This document shows, piece by piece, positions 11,779 through 26,726 of a stretch of DNA of 64,000 nt. The DNA is taken from NCBI RefSeq assembly GCF_001729785.1, contig NZ_CP017183.1, positions 1 through 64,000 of the forward strand. The letters are read 5' to 3'. The DNA comes from Enterobacter hormaechei subsp. xiangfangensis. GTDB lineage: Bacteria; Pseudomonadota; Gammaproteobacteria; Enterobacterales; Enterobacteriaceae. Every line of letters starts with the position of its first letter. Position 1 is the first letter of the stretch. The notes under the pieces were generated by a model. The model saw only the letters and a program-made list of their open reading frames with translations, did no database searches and was not told the DNA's origin. The position numbers and the translations under genes were made by a program.

Positions 11779-12923
11779 AAATAACCAAACTCACCACGTA
11801 CCGTTTACCCCCGCGTTGGATGTTCCTGAAAATCGAAACCGACGAAGGCGTGGTTGGCTGGGGCGAGCCGGTGATTGAAGGCCGTGCGCGCACCGTTGAA
11901 GCCGCGGTTCACGAGCTGGGCGAATACCTGATTGGCCAGGATCCGGCGCGCATCAACGACCTGTGGCAGGTCATGTACCGGGCGGGATTTTACCGTGGCG
12001 GTCCGATCCTGATGAGCGCCATCGCCGGTATTGATCAGGCGCTGTGGGATATCAAAGGCAAAGTGCTGAATGCCCCGGTCTGGCAATTAATGGGCGGCCT
12101 GGTGCGCGACAAAATCAAAGCCTACAGCTGGGTGGGCGGTGACCGCCCTGCGGAAGTGATCGACGGTATCCGGCAACTGCGCAACATCGGTTTTGACACC
12201 TTCAAACTCAACGGCTGCGAAGAGATGGGCGTTATCGACAACTCGCGCGCGGTAGACCGGGCGGTGAATACCGTGGCGCAAATCCGCGAGGCTTTCGGCA
12301 ACGAGATTGAGTTTGGCCTGGATTTCCACGGCCGCGTTAGCGCGCCAATGGCCAAAGTGCTGATTAAAGAGCTGGAGCCGTATCGCCCGCTGTTTATCGA
12401 AGAGCCGGTGCTGGCCGAGCAGGCGGAATACTATCCAAAACTGGCTGAACAGACCCATATTCCTATCGCCGCGGGTGAGCGTATGTTCTCGCGCTTCGAG
12501 TTCAAACGCGTGCTGGAAGCGGGCGGCATTGCGATCCTGCAACCGGACCTCTCCCACGCGGGTGGCATCACCGAATGCTACAAAATTGCCGGAATGGCAG
12601 AAGCCTACGATGTGGCGCTGGCCCCGCACTGTCCGCTTGGGCCAATTGCGCTGGCGGCCTGCCTGCACGTCGACTTCGTCTCGCGCAATGCGGTGTTCCA
12701 GGAACAAAGCATGGGCATTCACTATAACAAGGGCGCGGAGCTGCTCGACTTTGTGAAAAACAAGGAAGACTTCAGCATGGAAGGCGGTTTCTTTAAACCG
12801 TTAACGAAGCCGGGCCTTGGCGTGGAGATCGACGAAGCCAAAGTCATTGAGCTGAGTAAAAGTGCGCCGGACTGGCGTAACCCACTGTGGCGTCATGAAG
12901 ACGGTTCCGTAGCCGAGTGGTAA
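11775..12923 (+). CDS. dgoD: D-galactonate dehydratase DgoD
   Basis: DgoD converts D-galactonate to KDGal, the first step of the pathway. The 382-aa protein has the E. coli length and belongs to the enolase superfamily, mandelate-racemase subgroup. The two catalytic histidines are H185 (GLDFHGR) and H285 (LAPHCPLG). The magnesium ligands are in the expected barrel strands (D183, then LFIEEPV and AAGERMFSR). An ERIC element separates dgoD from dgoT. Confidence 0.96.
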   Translation: MKITKLTTYRLPPRWMFLKIETDEGVVGWGEPVIEGRARTVEAAVHELGEYLIGQDPARINDLWQVMYRAGFYRGGPILMSAIAGIDQALWDIKGKVLNAPVWQLMGGLVRDKIKAYSWVGGDRPAEVIDGIRQLRNIGFDTFKLNGCEEMGVIDNSRAVDRAVNTVAQIREAFGNEIEFGLDFHGRVSAPMAKVLIKELEPYRPLFIEEPVLAEQAEYYPKLAEQTHIPIAAGERMFSRFEFKRVLEAGGIAILQPDLSHAGGITECYKIAGMAEAYDVALAPHCPLGPIALAACLHVDFVSRNAVFQEQSMGIHYNKGAELLDFVKNKEDFSMEGGFFKPLTKPGLGVEIDEAKVIELSKSAPDWRNPLWRHEDGSVAEW

Positions 12924-12924
12924 A

Positions 12925-13047
12925 TGCGCGTCATACTTCGCGCTGGTGATGCGTTGGCTGCGTTTTCTTACCCCGGTCACATACTTTTGTATGCTCCCGG
13001 GGATGCGAAAACTTGCCGCCTTCCCCCAGCACAAATTATTTAGCGCA
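12925..13047. repeat. ERIC element between dgoD and dgoT
   Basis: This 123-bp imperfect palindrome has the ERIC hallmarks: terminal inverted repeats (TGCGCG...TAGCGCA), the flanking TTGGCTGCG and CTTGCCGCCTTCC blocks, and the central inverted core resembling the ERIC primer sites (TACCCCGGTCACATACTT, then GTATGCTCCCGGGGAT). It begins one base after the dgoD stop codon. The operon is transcribed through it, so it lies in the dgo mRNA as a long hairpin. Confidence 0.85.
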
Positions 13048-13148
13048 TTCCGTTTACGTTTTTAATTAAAAAAAACAAATACACCCTCTGTAAACTACAG
13101 GGCATGGTGAGCGGCTTCGCTATGCCCAAAATCTGGAGACAGATTGCG

Positions 13149-14441
13149 ATGGATATTCCAGTTACTGCTGCAAAAACCGGGCGTCGTCGTTACCTGACGC
13201 TTATCATGATCTTTATTACCGTGGTCATCTGTTATGTCGACCGCGCCAACCTTGCCGTGGCATCGGCTCATATTCAGGAAGAGTTTGGCATCACCAAAGC
13301 GGAAATGGGCTACGTCTTCTCGGCGTTTGCCTGGCTGTATACGCTCTGCCAGATCCCGGGCGGCTGGTTCCTTGACCGCGTGGGGTCGCGTCTGACCTAC
13401 TTTATCGCTATTTTTGGCTGGTCCGTGGCGACCCTGTTCCAGGGCTTCGCCACCGGGCTGATGTCACTGATTGGCCTGCGCGCCATCACCGGGGTGTTTG
13501 AAGCGCCCGCGTTTCCGACCAACAACCGCATGGTGACCAGCTGGTTCCCGGAACACGAACGCGCTTCCGCTGTTGGTTTTTACACCTCCGGGCAGTTTGT
13601 TGGCCTGGCATTTCTGACGCCGCTGTTAATCTGGATCCAGGAGCTACTGAGCTGGCACTGGGTGTTCATCGTCACCGGCGGGATCGGCATTATCTGGTCG
13701 TTAATCTGGTTTAAGGTCTATCAGCCGCCGCGCCTGACCAAAAGCATCACCAAAGCCGAACTGGACTACATCCGCGACGGCGGTGGCCTGGTGGACGGCG
13801 ATGCGCCCGTGAAAAAAGAGGCGCGCCAGCCGCTGACCAGAGCGGACTGGAAGCTGGTCTTCCACCGTAAGCTGGTGGGCGTTTATCTGGGTCAGTTCGC
13901 GGTGACTTCCACGCTGTGGTTCTTCCTCACCTGGTTCCCGAACTATCTGACCCAGGAAAAAGGGATTACCGCGCTGAAGGCGGGCTTTATGACTACCGTA
14001 CCCTTCCTTGCGGCGTTTTTCGGCGTCCTGCTCTCGGGCTGGCTGGCGGACAAACTGGTGAAAAAAGGCTTCTCACTGGGCGTTGCGCGTAAAACGCCTA
14101 TTATCTGCGGCCTACTGATCTCTACCTGCATCATGGGAGCGAACTACACCAACGATCCGGTGTGGATCATGACCTTGATGGCGGTAGCGTTCTTCGGGAA
14201 CGGTTTTGCCTCCATCACCTGGTCGCTGGTGTCGTCGCTGGCGCCGATGCGTCTGATTGGCCTGACCGGCGGCGTGTTTAACTTCGTTGGCGGCCTGGGC
14301 GGGATCACCGTGCCGCTGGTCATCGGTTACCTGGCGCAGGACTACGGCTTTGGTCCGGCGCTGGTGTATATCTCTGCCGTGGCGCTGATCGGGGCGCTCT
14401 CCTATATCCTGCTGGTCGGCGACGTGAAACGAGTAGGCTAA
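13149..14441 (+). CDS. dgoT: D-galactonate transporter DgoT (MFS, ACS family)
   Basis: DgoT is a proton-coupled inner-membrane importer of D-galactonate. The 430-aa protein has the E. coli length and about 12 predicted membrane helices. It carries the anion:cation symporter features [11 protein letters not shown] after helix 1 and [10 protein letters not shown] between helices 2 and 3. I chose the ATG at 13149 (MDIPVTAAK as in E. coli), which follows GGAGAC, rather than the upstream in-frame start at 13104. It is the last gene of the dgo operon, 225 bp after dgoD because of the ERIC insertion. Confidence 0.95.
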   Translation: MDIPVTAAKTGRRRYLTLIMIFITVVICYVDRANLAVASAHIQEEFGITKAEMGYVFSAFAWLYTLCQIPGGWFLDRVGSRLTYFIAIFGWSVATLFQGFATGLMSLIGLRAITGVFEAPAFPTNNRMVTSWFPEHERASAVGFYTSGQFVGLAFLTPLLIWIQELLSWHWVFIVTGGIGIIWSLIWFKVYQPPRLTKSITKAELDYIRDGGGLVDGDAPVKKEARQPLTRADWKLVFHRKLVGVYLGQFAVTSTLWFFLTWFPNYLTQEKGITALKAGFMTTVPFLAAFFGVLLSGWLADKLVKKGFSLGVARKTPIICGLLISTCIMGANYTNDPVWIMTLMAVAFFGNGFASITWSLVSSLAPMRLIGLTGGVFNFVGGLGGITVPLVIGYLAQDYGFGPALVYISAVALIGALSYILLVGDVKRVG

Positions 14442-14457
14442 TCCCTTCGGATGTTTT

Positions 14458-14489
14458 ACCCTGATGCGATAACCGCGCATCAGGGTATT
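14458..14489 (+). terminator. dgoT terminator hairpin overlapping the yidR ribosome binding site
   Basis: An 11-bp stem ACCCTGATGCG/CGCATCAGGGT with a 7-base loop lies 16 bp after the dgoT stop and is followed by ATTTT. Its 3' arm contains AGGG, the only Shine-Dalgarno candidate for yidR (ATG at 14493). It could both end dgo transcripts and mask yidR translation on read-through RNA. Confidence 0.65.
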
Positions 14490-14492
14490 TTC

Positions 14493-15722
14493 ATGAAACA
14501 AATCACCTTCGCTTCCCGCAACCACCAGCTCACCAACATCAACACCTGGACGCCAGACAGCCAGTGGCTTGTCTATGATGTCCGCCCGTCCGGCGCGTCG
14601 TTTACCGGTGAAACCATTGAGCGGGTCAATGTTAGTACGGGCGAGGTTGAGGCGATCTACCGTGCGACTGACGGCGCGCATGTTGGCGTGGTAACCGTTC
14701 ATCCGGCGCAGGACAAATATGTTTTTATCCACGGCCCGAAAAACCCGGATGCAGACTGGCAGTATGATTTTCACCATCGTCAGGGGGTGATTGCGCACAA
14801 TGGTCAGGTGAGCAATCTTGATGCGATGGATATCACCGCGCCTTACACGGCAGGTGCGCTGCGTGGCGGCACCCACGTTCACGTTTTTAGCCCGAACGGG
14901 CAGTTCGTCAGCTTTACCTATAACGACCATGTGCTGCACGCGCGCGATCCGCAGCTGGATTTGCGTAACGTCGGGGTGGCGGCGCCTTGTGGTCCGGTAA
15001 ACCCACAGGGGAACCATCCGCGGGAATATGCCGGAACCTTCTGGAGCGTACTGGTAAGCCGGACAACGCCGAACCCGAAACCGGGCAGCGATGAGATCAA
15101 CCGCGCCTATGAAGAGGGCTGGGTGGGCAACGACAGGCTGGCGTTTATCGGCGATACGGTGTCTGCGAAAGGCGAGAAAGTGCCCGAACTGTTTATTGTC
15201 GATCTTCCCAAAGACGAGCAGGGCTGGAAACGAGCGGGCGATGCGCCGTTGCAGGGAACGCCGGATACAATGCCCGCGCCGCCTGCGGGCGTCATGCAAC
15301 GCCGCCTTACCTTCACCCATCAGAAGGCGTATCCGGGGCTGGTGAACGTGCCGCGCCACTGGGTGCGCAGCAATCCACAGGGGACGCAGGTCGCGTTTTT
15401 AATGCGGGACGATAACGGCGTTGTGCAGCTGTGGCTTATCTCCCCTGAGGGCGGCGAGCCGCGCCAGCTGACCCACACTGAGCGTGATATTCAGTCGGCT
15501 TTTAACTGGCATCCTTCTGGCCGCGCACTTGGGTTTGTGCTCGAAAGCCGCATTGCCTGCTGCGATGCGCAGACCGGTGAGGTGACGTTTTTGACCTTCG
15601 ATCATGGCAATCCGCCGTCTGCTGACGCTGTGGTGTTTTCCCCGGACGGACGATTTATTACATGGATGGAAGAGAAGGACGGCTTCCGCCAGCTGTGGCT
15701 AACGGAAACCGCACAGAATTAG
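14493..15722 (+). CDS. yidR: YidR, beta-propeller protein of the DUF3748 family
   Basis: The function is unknown. The 409-aa protein matches E. coli YidR along its length. It has TolB/WD40-like blade repeats: WTPDSQWLVYDVRPSG, HVFSPNGQFVSFTYND, FNWHPSGRALGFVLES and FSPDGRFITWMEE. I start it at 14493 (MKQITFASRNH), as in E. coli; the in-frame ATG at 14451 precedes a terminator hairpin and is unlikely. There is no signal peptide. Its stop overlaps the stop of the convergent yidQ. Confidence 0.9.
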   Translation: MKQITFASRNHQLTNINTWTPDSQWLVYDVRPSGASFTGETIERVNVSTGEVEAIYRATDGAHVGVVTVHPAQDKYVFIHGPKNPDADWQYDFHHRQGVIAHNGQVSNLDAMDITAPYTAGALRGGTHVHVFSPNGQFVSFTYNDHVLHARDPQLDLRNVGVAAPCGPVNPQGNHPREYAGTFWSVLVSRTTPNPKPGSDEINRAYEEGWVGNDRLAFIGDTVSAKGEKVPELFIVDLPKDEQGWKRAGDAPLQGTPDTMPAPPAGVMQRRLTFTHQKAYPGLVNVPRHWVRSNPQGTQVAFLMRDDNGVVQLWLISPEGGEPRQLTHTERDIQSAFNWHPSGRALGFVLESRIACCDAQTGEVTFLTFDHGNPPSADAVVFSPDGRFITWMEEKDGFRQLWLTETAQN

Positions 15723-16051
15723 CGTGGAGGCATCGCTGCGGGCGGGATGACGGAGTTGGTTGCCAGCGTCTCCTGCTCGCTTTTCTCAACGCGCGAACGC
15801 ACTGAGCTGTCGGTGCGGAACATATCCCACGGCAGCAAAAGCGTATCGGCAACCGCCGTAAACGGCATATCAAGAATCGCCAGAGATTTGGTACCCCAGT
15901 TTGTCTCATCATCAGAGATCATTGCGGCACTGGCGCGCGTCCCCGGATATGTTCCTTCTTTACCGCCGGTGTGCGACATCACGCTCGAACACCCGCAAAG
16001 TAAAACAACCCCGCTGAACGTCGCCAGCTTAATCAGAACATTTCTCATCAT
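15719..16051 (-). CDS. yidQ: YidQ, small lipoprotein (DUF1375 family)
   Basis: This is a 110-aa lipoprotein of unknown function, very similar to E. coli YidQ. It has an N-terminal hydrophobic segment and the lipobox LLCGC with Cys21; serine at +2 suggests outer-membrane sorting. The body includes HTGGKEGTYPGTRA and ILDMPFTAVADTLLLPWD. Three start codons lie in a row (GTG, ATG, ATG); I chose the ATG at 16051, which gives the E. coli length. It is convergent with yidR, with overlapping stop codons. Confidence 0.88.
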   Translation of the reverse strand: MMRNVLIKLATFSGVVLLCGCSSVMSHTGGKEGTYPGTRASAAMISDDETNWGTKSLAILDMPFTAVADTLLLPWDMFRTDSSVRSRVEKSEQETLATNSVIPPAAMPPR

Positions 16052-16231
16052 CACTCAGTCATCATTAGTAGCACGGCATTGACCTGCAACTCAGGGTTAT
16101 AGCGAGGCGCGTCCAAAATGGATAGCTCCAAACTCCCGCACTGTGGTCGCCATCGCAATTTAACCCTTTGTGCTGTGCCCCTGAGTCTATGCGACAACCA
16201 GCAAAGTGCAAAAAAATCTCACATCAACAGG

Positions 16232-16259
16232 CTTGAAAAGGCCGTATCCATACCCATTT
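16232..16259 (+). promoter_or_regulatory. Sigma-32 heat-shock promoter of ibpAB
   Basis: CTTGAAA (16232-16238) and CCCATTT (16253-16259) are separated by 14 bp and match the sigma-32 consensus. Transcription would start near 16267, which leaves a leader of about 100 nt before ibpA. The rest of 16052-16231 shows no gene. Confidence 0.85.
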
Positions 16260-16266
16260 TAAGAAT

Positions 16267-16366
16267 GTAACCCGATAACGGACACGCCTGATGGGTGTTC
16301 GGGGAAGCAGAAGCCTGTCCATGGTGGAAGGCTACATTTTCTCGCTGATTTCAGGAGCATTTATCT
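16267..16366 (+). promoter_or_regulatory. ROSE-type RNA thermometer in the ibpA leader
   Basis: The leader ends in a hairpin where CTCGCT (16341-16346) pairs with the Shine-Dalgarno AGGAG (16353-16357) with one bulged G. This is the hallmark of ROSE thermometers, which melt at heat-shock temperature to allow ibpA translation. An upstream hairpin (GCCTGATGGGT region, 16287-16320) would form the rest of the element. Confidence 0.8.
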
Positions 16367-16777
16367 ATGCGTAATTTCGATCTCTCTCCGCTATACCGTT
16401 CTGCCATTGGTTTTGATCGTCTGTTCAACCACTTAGAAAACAACCAGAGCCAGAGCAACGGCTATCCTCCATACAACGTTGAACTGGTTGACGAAAACCA
16501 CTATCGCATTGCGATTGCTGTTGCCGGTTTCGCAGAGAGCGAACTGGAGATCACCGCGCAGGACAATCTGCTGGTGGTGAAAGGCTCCCATGCGGGCGAG
16601 CAGAAAGAACGAACCTACCTCTACCAGGGTATCGCAGAGCGTAACTTTGAACGCAAGTTCCAGCTGGCTGAGAACATCCACGTCAAGGGCGCGAACCTGG
16701 TGAACGGCCTGCTGTTTATCGAACTGGAACGTGTGATTCCGGAAGAGAAAAAACCGCGTCGTATCGAAATCAATTAA
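16367..16777 (+). CDS. ibpA: Small heat-shock protein IbpA
   Basis: IbpA binds aggregating proteins in the cytoplasm and hands them to DnaK/ClpB. The 136-aa protein has the N-terminal [20 protein letters not shown], an alpha-crystallin domain (about 35-125) with the conserved GVLxxEL-like strand [15 protein letters not shown], and a short C-terminal tail with the I-x-I anchor (RRIEIN). It is co-transcribed with ibpB 136 bp downstream from a sigma-32 promoter and is translationally controlled by the ROSE element. Confidence 0.96.
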   Translation: MRNFDLSPLYRSAIGFDRLFNHLENNQSQSNGYPPYNVELVDENHYRIAIAVAGFAESELEITAQDNLLVVKGSHAGEQKERTYLYQGIAERNFERKFQLAENIHVKGANLVNGLLFIELERVIPEEKKPRRIEIN

Positions 16778-16869
16778 TTAAGCGGGTCGCGGCTGCGGCC
16801 CACCTGAAATTGCTTGCCGTAAAGGGAGCATATGCGAATCCGCAAGGGTTTGCAGGTACAACTGTGCAC

Positions 16870-16913
16870 AAAATTAAACTGTGCCGAACTCGCTTCTCAG
16901 AAGGAGATTTAGT
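16870..16913 (+). promoter_or_regulatory. ROSE-like thermometer before ibpB
   Basis: CTCGCT (16889-16894) can pair with the ibpB Shine-Dalgarno AGGAG (16902-16906) with the same bulged G and a 7-base loop. The arrangement mirrors the ibpA element, so ibpB is probably temperature-gated separately. Confidence 0.65.
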
Positions 16914-17342
16914 ATGCGTAACTATGATTTTTCCCCCCTGCTGCGTCAGTGGATCGGTTTTGACAAACTGGCTAACGCGCTGCAAAGCGCAACCGAACAG
17001 CAGACCTTTCCGCCGTACAACATCGAAAAAAGCGATGATAACCACTACCGCATCACGCTTGCGCTGGCCGGGTTCCGCCAGGAAGATCTCGACATCCAGC
17101 TTGAGGGTGCGCGCCTGACCGTGAAAGGGTCACCGGAAAAACCAGACACCGAGACCAAATGGCTGCATCAGGGGCTTGTCACTCAGCCGTTTAGCCTGAG
17201 CTTTACCCTGGCAGACCATATGGAAGTTTCTGGCGCGACGTTCACTAACGGGCTGCTGAACATTGACCTCACCCGTAACGTGCCGGAAGCCATTGCGCCT
17301 CAACGCATCGCCATTAGCGAACGCCCGGCGTTGAATAGCTAA
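16914..17342 (+). CDS. ibpB: Small heat-shock protein IbpB
   Basis: IbpB is the partner of IbpA; it keeps aggregated proteins loose so that DnaK/ClpB can rescue them. The 142-aa protein is the E. coli length, with [20 protein letters not shown] at the start, an alpha-crystallin domain (about 33-125) including [14 protein letters not shown], and the C-terminal anchor QRIAI. I chose the ATG at 16914, preceded by AAGGAGA, over the in-frame start at 16881. It is the second gene of the ibpAB operon. Confidence 0.95.
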   Translation: MRNYDFSPLLRQWIGFDKLANALQSATEQQTFPPYNIEKSDDNHYRITLALAGFRQEDLDIQLEGARLTVKGSPEKPDTETKWLHQGLVTQPFSLSFTLADHMEVSGATFTNGLLNIDLTRNVPEAIAPQRIAISERPALNS

Positions 17343-19907
<2,565 letters not shown>

Positions 19908-20129
19908 CAGTAGACCTCTCTGCGCACATCATGGCGTGGAATACGTCTTAACTTGTCCATGTTTAGTTTAAAAAGTAGACCTGATTGGTCAAATTAAAAC
20001 CATGAATGCGATCACGAATCGCAGCGGCACGCCATGTTCCCGCATCAGTAACTTCTTATGCTCACCTCAGGCCAGTAAAAAACCATAAAGGCCTCTATCC
20101 CCTACAGGTTGTTTCATGAGGATTTAAAA

Positions 20130-23071
<2,942 letters not shown>

Positions 23072-23078
23072 TCTTTCT

Positions 23079-23102
23079 GACCGGCATCGCCTGATGCCGG
23101 TC
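23079..23102 (+). terminator. glvA terminator hairpin
   Basis: A perfect 10-bp stem GACCGGCATC/GATGCCGGTC with a GCCT loop follows 7 bp after the glvA stop. The T-tract is weak (TCCTTGTCC). Confidence 0.6.
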
Positions 23103-23163
23103 TCCTTGTCCTGGCTGAATTACGCTATGCTGAAGCCTGCATGCAGCACGACAAGGAACTTTC

Positions 23164-23511
23164 ATGAACATTTCCCGCCTCGGTGAAGCACCGGACTACC
23201 GCTTCTCACTGGCTAACGAACGCACGTTCTTAGCGTGGATCCGCACCGCCCTGGGCTTTCTGGCCGCAGGCGTCGGCCTTGATCAGCTCGCCCCCGATTT
23301 TGCCACCCCGTTGATTCGCGAAGTGCTGGCCCTGCTACTGTGCCTGATTGCCGGCGTGCTGGCGATTTATGGCTATCTGCGCTGGCTGAGAAATGAAAAG
23401 GCGATGCGTCTGAAGCAGGATCTCCCCTACACGCGCGGCTTGCTCATTATCAGTACGATTTTGCTGATGGTTGCGGGCGTAGTGATGTTACTGGTGCTGT
23501 ATGCCGGATAG
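23164..23511 (+). CDS. yidH: YidH, DUF202 inner-membrane protein
   Basis: This 115-aa protein has about three membrane helices (residues 25-45, 55-75 and 92-112) after the DUF202 motif LANERTFLAWIRTALGF. Function is unknown. It matches E. coli YidH in length and neighbours. It overlaps yidG by 11 bp. Confidence 0.92.
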   Translation: MNISRLGEAPDYRFSLANERTFLAWIRTALGFLAAGVGLDQLAPDFATPLIREVLALLLCLIAGVLAIYGYLRWLRNEKAMRLKQDLPYTRGLLIISTILLMVAGVVMLLVLYAG

Positions 23512-23848
23512 CCGCAAAGCGCGGCGGGAAGCGGACCCCGGCCTTCAGCCAGAGCGAACCTCGCTGGCCTGGCTGCGCACGCTGCTGGGGTATGGCGCGC
23601 TGATCGCTCTTGCCATTAAGCACAACTGGCACCGCACGGGGGCGCCATTCTGGATCTCCATTGTTGTGCTGGCGCTGGTAGCCATCATTTTATGGCGCTA
23701 CACCCGCAGCCGTAACCTGATGGACGTGTCGCAGAACGACTTTGCGCAGCCGAAAGCGGTGCGGGATAAGTTCCTCATCGCCCTGGCCGTGCTGTCGTTG
23801 TCACTGCTGTTTGCGGTAACCCACATTCAACAAATTTTGCACCTGTAG
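23501..23848 (+). CDS. yidG: YidG, DUF202-like inner-membrane protein
   Basis: The 115-aa protein begins with the DUF202-type motif LQPERTSLAWLRTLLGYGAL and has about three helices. It is the natural partner of YidH, with which it overlaps, and presumably forms a complex with it. Function is unknown. The stop lies next to a REP element. Confidence 0.9.
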   Translation: MPDSRKARREADPGLQPERTSLAWLRTLLGYGALIALAIKHNWHRTGAPFWISIVVLALVAIILWRYTRSRNLMDVSQNDFAQPKAVRDKFLIALAVLSLSLLFAVTHIQQILHL

Positions 23849-23849
23849 G

Positions 23850-23877
23850 CCGGGTAAGGCGCAGCCGCCACCCGGCA
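23850..23877. repeat. REP element
   Basis: GCCGGGTAAGGCGCAGCCGCCACCCGGC is a palindromic REP unit of the enterobacterial type, lying between the convergent yidG and dsdA genes. Confidence 0.85.
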
Positions 23878-23880
23878 TAA

Positions 23881-25167
23881 TTACTTCCCTTTCGCTAAAT
23901 ATTTCGCCATCTCGTCTTCCGGCACCATGCCGCCGCCGGTCGCCCACACCAGGTGGGTAACGTTCTCATCGGCATCGACGCGCAGCGGCCCGGCCATCCC
24001 CGCCAGCGCCGACGGCTCCAGGCGAATCCTTTCCTCCTGCGCCAGCCAGCCGAGCATGTCGTACATGCTTTGATCGGAGAGGGTATAGAACCCGTCGAGC
24101 AGGCGCTCCATCGCGCGGCCCACGAAGCCGGAGGCACGTCCTACCGCCAGTCCGTCCGCCGCCGTCACGTTATCAATACCCAGGTCCTGCACGGCGATTT
24201 CATCGTGCAGCCCGGTATAAACGCCCAGCAGCATGCACGGTGAGTGCGTTGGCTCCGCAAAGAAGCAGTGGACGTTATCGCCAAAGGCCAGCTTCAGGCC
24301 AAAAGCCACGCCGCCGGGGCCGCCGCCGACGCCGCACGGCAGATAGACGTACAGAGGATGATCGGCATCCACCACGCGGCCCTGTTCGATAAACTGCGCC
24401 TTCAGGCGCTCGCCAGCAACCGCATAGCCCAGGAACAGCGTGCGTGAATTCTCATCGTCAATAAAGAAGCAGTTCGGATCGCTTTCCGCCGCTTTGCGTC
24501 CCTGCTCCACCGCCACGCCGTAATCCTGCTCATATTCAACGACGATCACGCCGTGGCTGCGCAGTTTGGCTTTCTTCCACTCGCGGGCGTCGGCGGACAT
24601 ATGCACGGTCACCTTAAAGCCAATGCGTGCGCTCATAATGCCGATGGACATCCCCAGGTTGCCGGTTGAGCCCACCGCGATGCTGTACTGGCTGAAGAAG
24701 TCCTTAAAGCGCGGCTCCAGCAGAACGCTGTAGTCGTCTTCAACGCTCAGCAACCCGGCTTCCAGCGCCAGTTTCTCCGCATGGGTCAGCACCTCATAGA
24801 TGCCGCCGCGCGCTTTGATCGAGCCGGAAATCGGCAGATGGCTGTCTTTTTTCAGCAGCAGCGTGCCTGTAACAGGCTTCGCAGATTCTTTCTCCAGCCG
24901 CGCCTGCATCGCCGGGATCGCGACCAGGTCGGATTCGATAATCCCGCCCGTTGCCGCCGTTTCCGGGAACGCTTTCGCCAGATACGGCGCGAAGCGTTTC
25001 AGGCGCGCGTGCGCGTCGTCTACGTCGGCTTTCGTCAGCCCGACATACGGCAATCCTTCCGCCAGCGTCGTGGTGCGCGGGTTAAGCCAGGTGGTTTCTT
25101 TCAGGGCAATCAGATCCTCAACCAGAGGAAACTGTGCGGTTAAAGTAGTGATAGTTGCGTTTTCCAT
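23881..25167 (-). CDS. dsdA: D-serine dehydratase DsdA
   Basis: DsdA is a PLP enzyme that converts toxic D-serine to pyruvate and ammonia. The PLP lysine is K118 in SGSIKARGG; the glycine-rich phosphate loop [13 protein letters not shown] and the C-terminal WATGGGMVP are present. The protein is 428 aa against 442 in E. coli: 14 residues are missing between AGPLRV and THLVWATGG, a surface stretch just before the C-terminal strand. Start MENATITT matches E. coli. It lies 17 bp after dsdX in the same operon. Confidence 0.94.
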   Translation of the reverse strand: MENATITTLTAQFPLVEDLIALKETTWLNPRTTTLAEGLPYVGLTKADVDDAHARLKRFAPYLAKAFPETAATGGIIESDLVAIPAMQARLEKESAKPVTGTLLLKKDSHLPISGSIKARGGIYEVLTHAEKLALEAGLLSVEDDYSVLLEPRFKDFFSQYSIAVGSTGNLGMSIGIMSARIGFKVTVHMSADAREWKKAKLRSHGVIVVEYEQDYGVAVEQGRKAAESDPNCFFIDDENSRTLFLGYAVAGERLKAQFIEQGRVVDADHPLYVYLPCGVGGGPGGVAFGLKLAFGDNVHCFFAEPTHSPCMLLGVYTGLHDEIAVQDLGIDNVTAADGLAVGRASGFVGRAMERLLDGFYTLSDQSMYDMLGWLAQEERIRLEPSALAGMAGPLRVDADENVTHLVWATGGGMVPEDEMAKYLAKGK

Positions 25168-25184
25168 AATACGTCTCTTCGCGC

Positions 25185-26522
25185 TCAGATAATGAAAGAA
25201 AGCAGGAATGTGCCGCCAAGTGCAAGCACCGAGGCGATAAACGTCGCCGTCGTATAGTATTTGAAGGTCTCATTCAGGGTCGCGCCGCAATACTGCTTCA
25301 CCAGCCAGAAGAGAGAGTCGGTCACGATCGTGCAGCCAATAGCGCCGGACCCGATGGCAATGGTGATGATCTCCGGGCTTACGTTCGGGTAGAGCGGCAG
25401 CATCGGCGCCACTATCGCCGTGGCACCCATCATCGCTACCGTTGCCGAACCCACGGCGGCGTGCAGCACCAGTGCCACCAGCCAGGCTAGAAGGATAGGG
25501 TGCATATGCAGGTTCGAGAGAATATGCGCCAGCGTCTCCGCCAGACCACTGGTTTTAAGGATGGCGTTGAACGCCCCGCCCGCACCGATAATCAGCAAAA
25601 TGTTGGCGATAGAGCCAAAGCCGTGCTCCGTATGGGTCAGCATTGCGCCCATGCCCATGTGCTGGCGGATCCCCAGCAGGTAATAGGCGACAAACACGGC
25701 GATAAACATCGCGGTGATGGGGTTGCCGATAAACTCCAGCAGGGTATACAGCGAGCCTTCTTTCGCCATGTTCAGCTCGGCAATGGTTTTCACCAGCATC
25801 AGGGCAATCGGCAGCAGCACGGTGAACAGCGTGGCGCCCAGCGACGGCAGAGTGTGCTCTTCCCGCACCTTCAGGTCTGAAAATTCCGCCGGAACCGGCT
25901 TATAGGGCAGACGGTTGCCGAGCAGCTTCAGGAACAGCGGGCCACCAACCAGAGACGCCATCAGGCCCACCACCAGACCGTAGACAATCACCGTCCCGAC
26001 GTCCGCCCCTAATTTGTTGGTGACAAATAGTGCGGCCGGATGCGGAGGCACCACGCAGTGCACTGCCATTAGTGCGGTACAGAGCGGAATGGCCAGCTTG
26101 AGCAGCGACGTGTTGGTCTTTTTGGCGATGGAAAACGCCAGCGGGATCAGCAGTACCACGCCCACTTCAACAAACAGCGTAATGCCGCAGATCAGGCCGA
26201 CCAGGACCATAATCACGTCCGCCGACAGCCAGCGGCAGCGCTGCAACGTAATCCCGATGCGCTCTGCCGCGCCGGAGACTTCCATCATTTTGCCGAGAAT
26301 AGTGCCAAGACCGATAACCGCCGCCAGGAAGCCCAGCGTACCGCCAATCCCGCTCTCAATGGCGTTAACCATATCCAGCGGGCTCATCCCCATCATCGCG
26401 CCAACGAAAAAGCTTGCCAGCAGCAGCGCGAGGAACGGGTGAAACTTCAGTTTTACGATGGTTAAAACAATCAACACGATGCTGACAAGCAGCGTTGCCA
26501 CAACCCAGACCTGAGATCCCAT
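25185..26522 (-). CDS. dsdX: D-serine transporter DsdX
   Basis: DsdX is an inner-membrane permease of the Gnt/DsdX family that imports D-serine. The 445-aa protein has the E. coli length and about 12 helices, with conserved stretches [14 protein letters not shown] and [21 protein letters not shown]. It is the first gene of dsdXA and is divergent from dsdC across about 200 bp. Confidence 0.95.
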   Translation of the reverse strand: MGSQVWVVATLLVSIVLIVLTIVKLKFHPFLALLLASFFVGAMMGMSPLDMVNAIESGIGGTLGFLAAVIGLGTILGKMMEVSGAAERIGITLQRCRWLSADVIMVLVGLICGITLFVEVGVVLLIPLAFSIAKKTNTSLLKLAIPLCTALMAVHCVVPPHPAALFVTNKLGADVGTVIVYGLVVGLMASLVGGPLFLKLLGNRLPYKPVPAEFSDLKVREEHTLPSLGATLFTVLLPIALMLVKTIAELNMAKEGSLYTLLEFIGNPITAMFIAVFVAYYLLGIRQHMGMGAMLTHTEHGFGSIANILLIIGAGGAFNAILKTSGLAETLAHILSNLHMHPILLAWLVALVLHAAVGSATVAMMGATAIVAPMLPLYPNVSPEIITIAIGSGAIGCTIVTDSLFWLVKQYCGATLNETFKYYTTATFIASVLALGGTFLLSFII

Positions 26523-26726
26523 ATCTCACCTCACCCTTATGTCATCTGGGGGTATTGGACGAAAAAACGGCGTGGGCTGACAAACGATATAAATTGGCGT
26601 TCAGATGAGCCAGATTGGATCAACTGAGTGACTGGACTCTAAAAGGCGCACTTATTTTGCCGTTGGTTCACATAAATTCATTCTTGAGCGGTATGCTAAA
26701 CGCAGAAATTACGTGTGGGAATTGTG

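Noticed and set aside
14112-15359. A 415-codon open frame antisense to dgoT/yidR
   Set aside because: It lies opposite two well-recognised genes, has a basic, arginine-rich composition typical of GC-rich shadow frames, and no ribosome site or known family.
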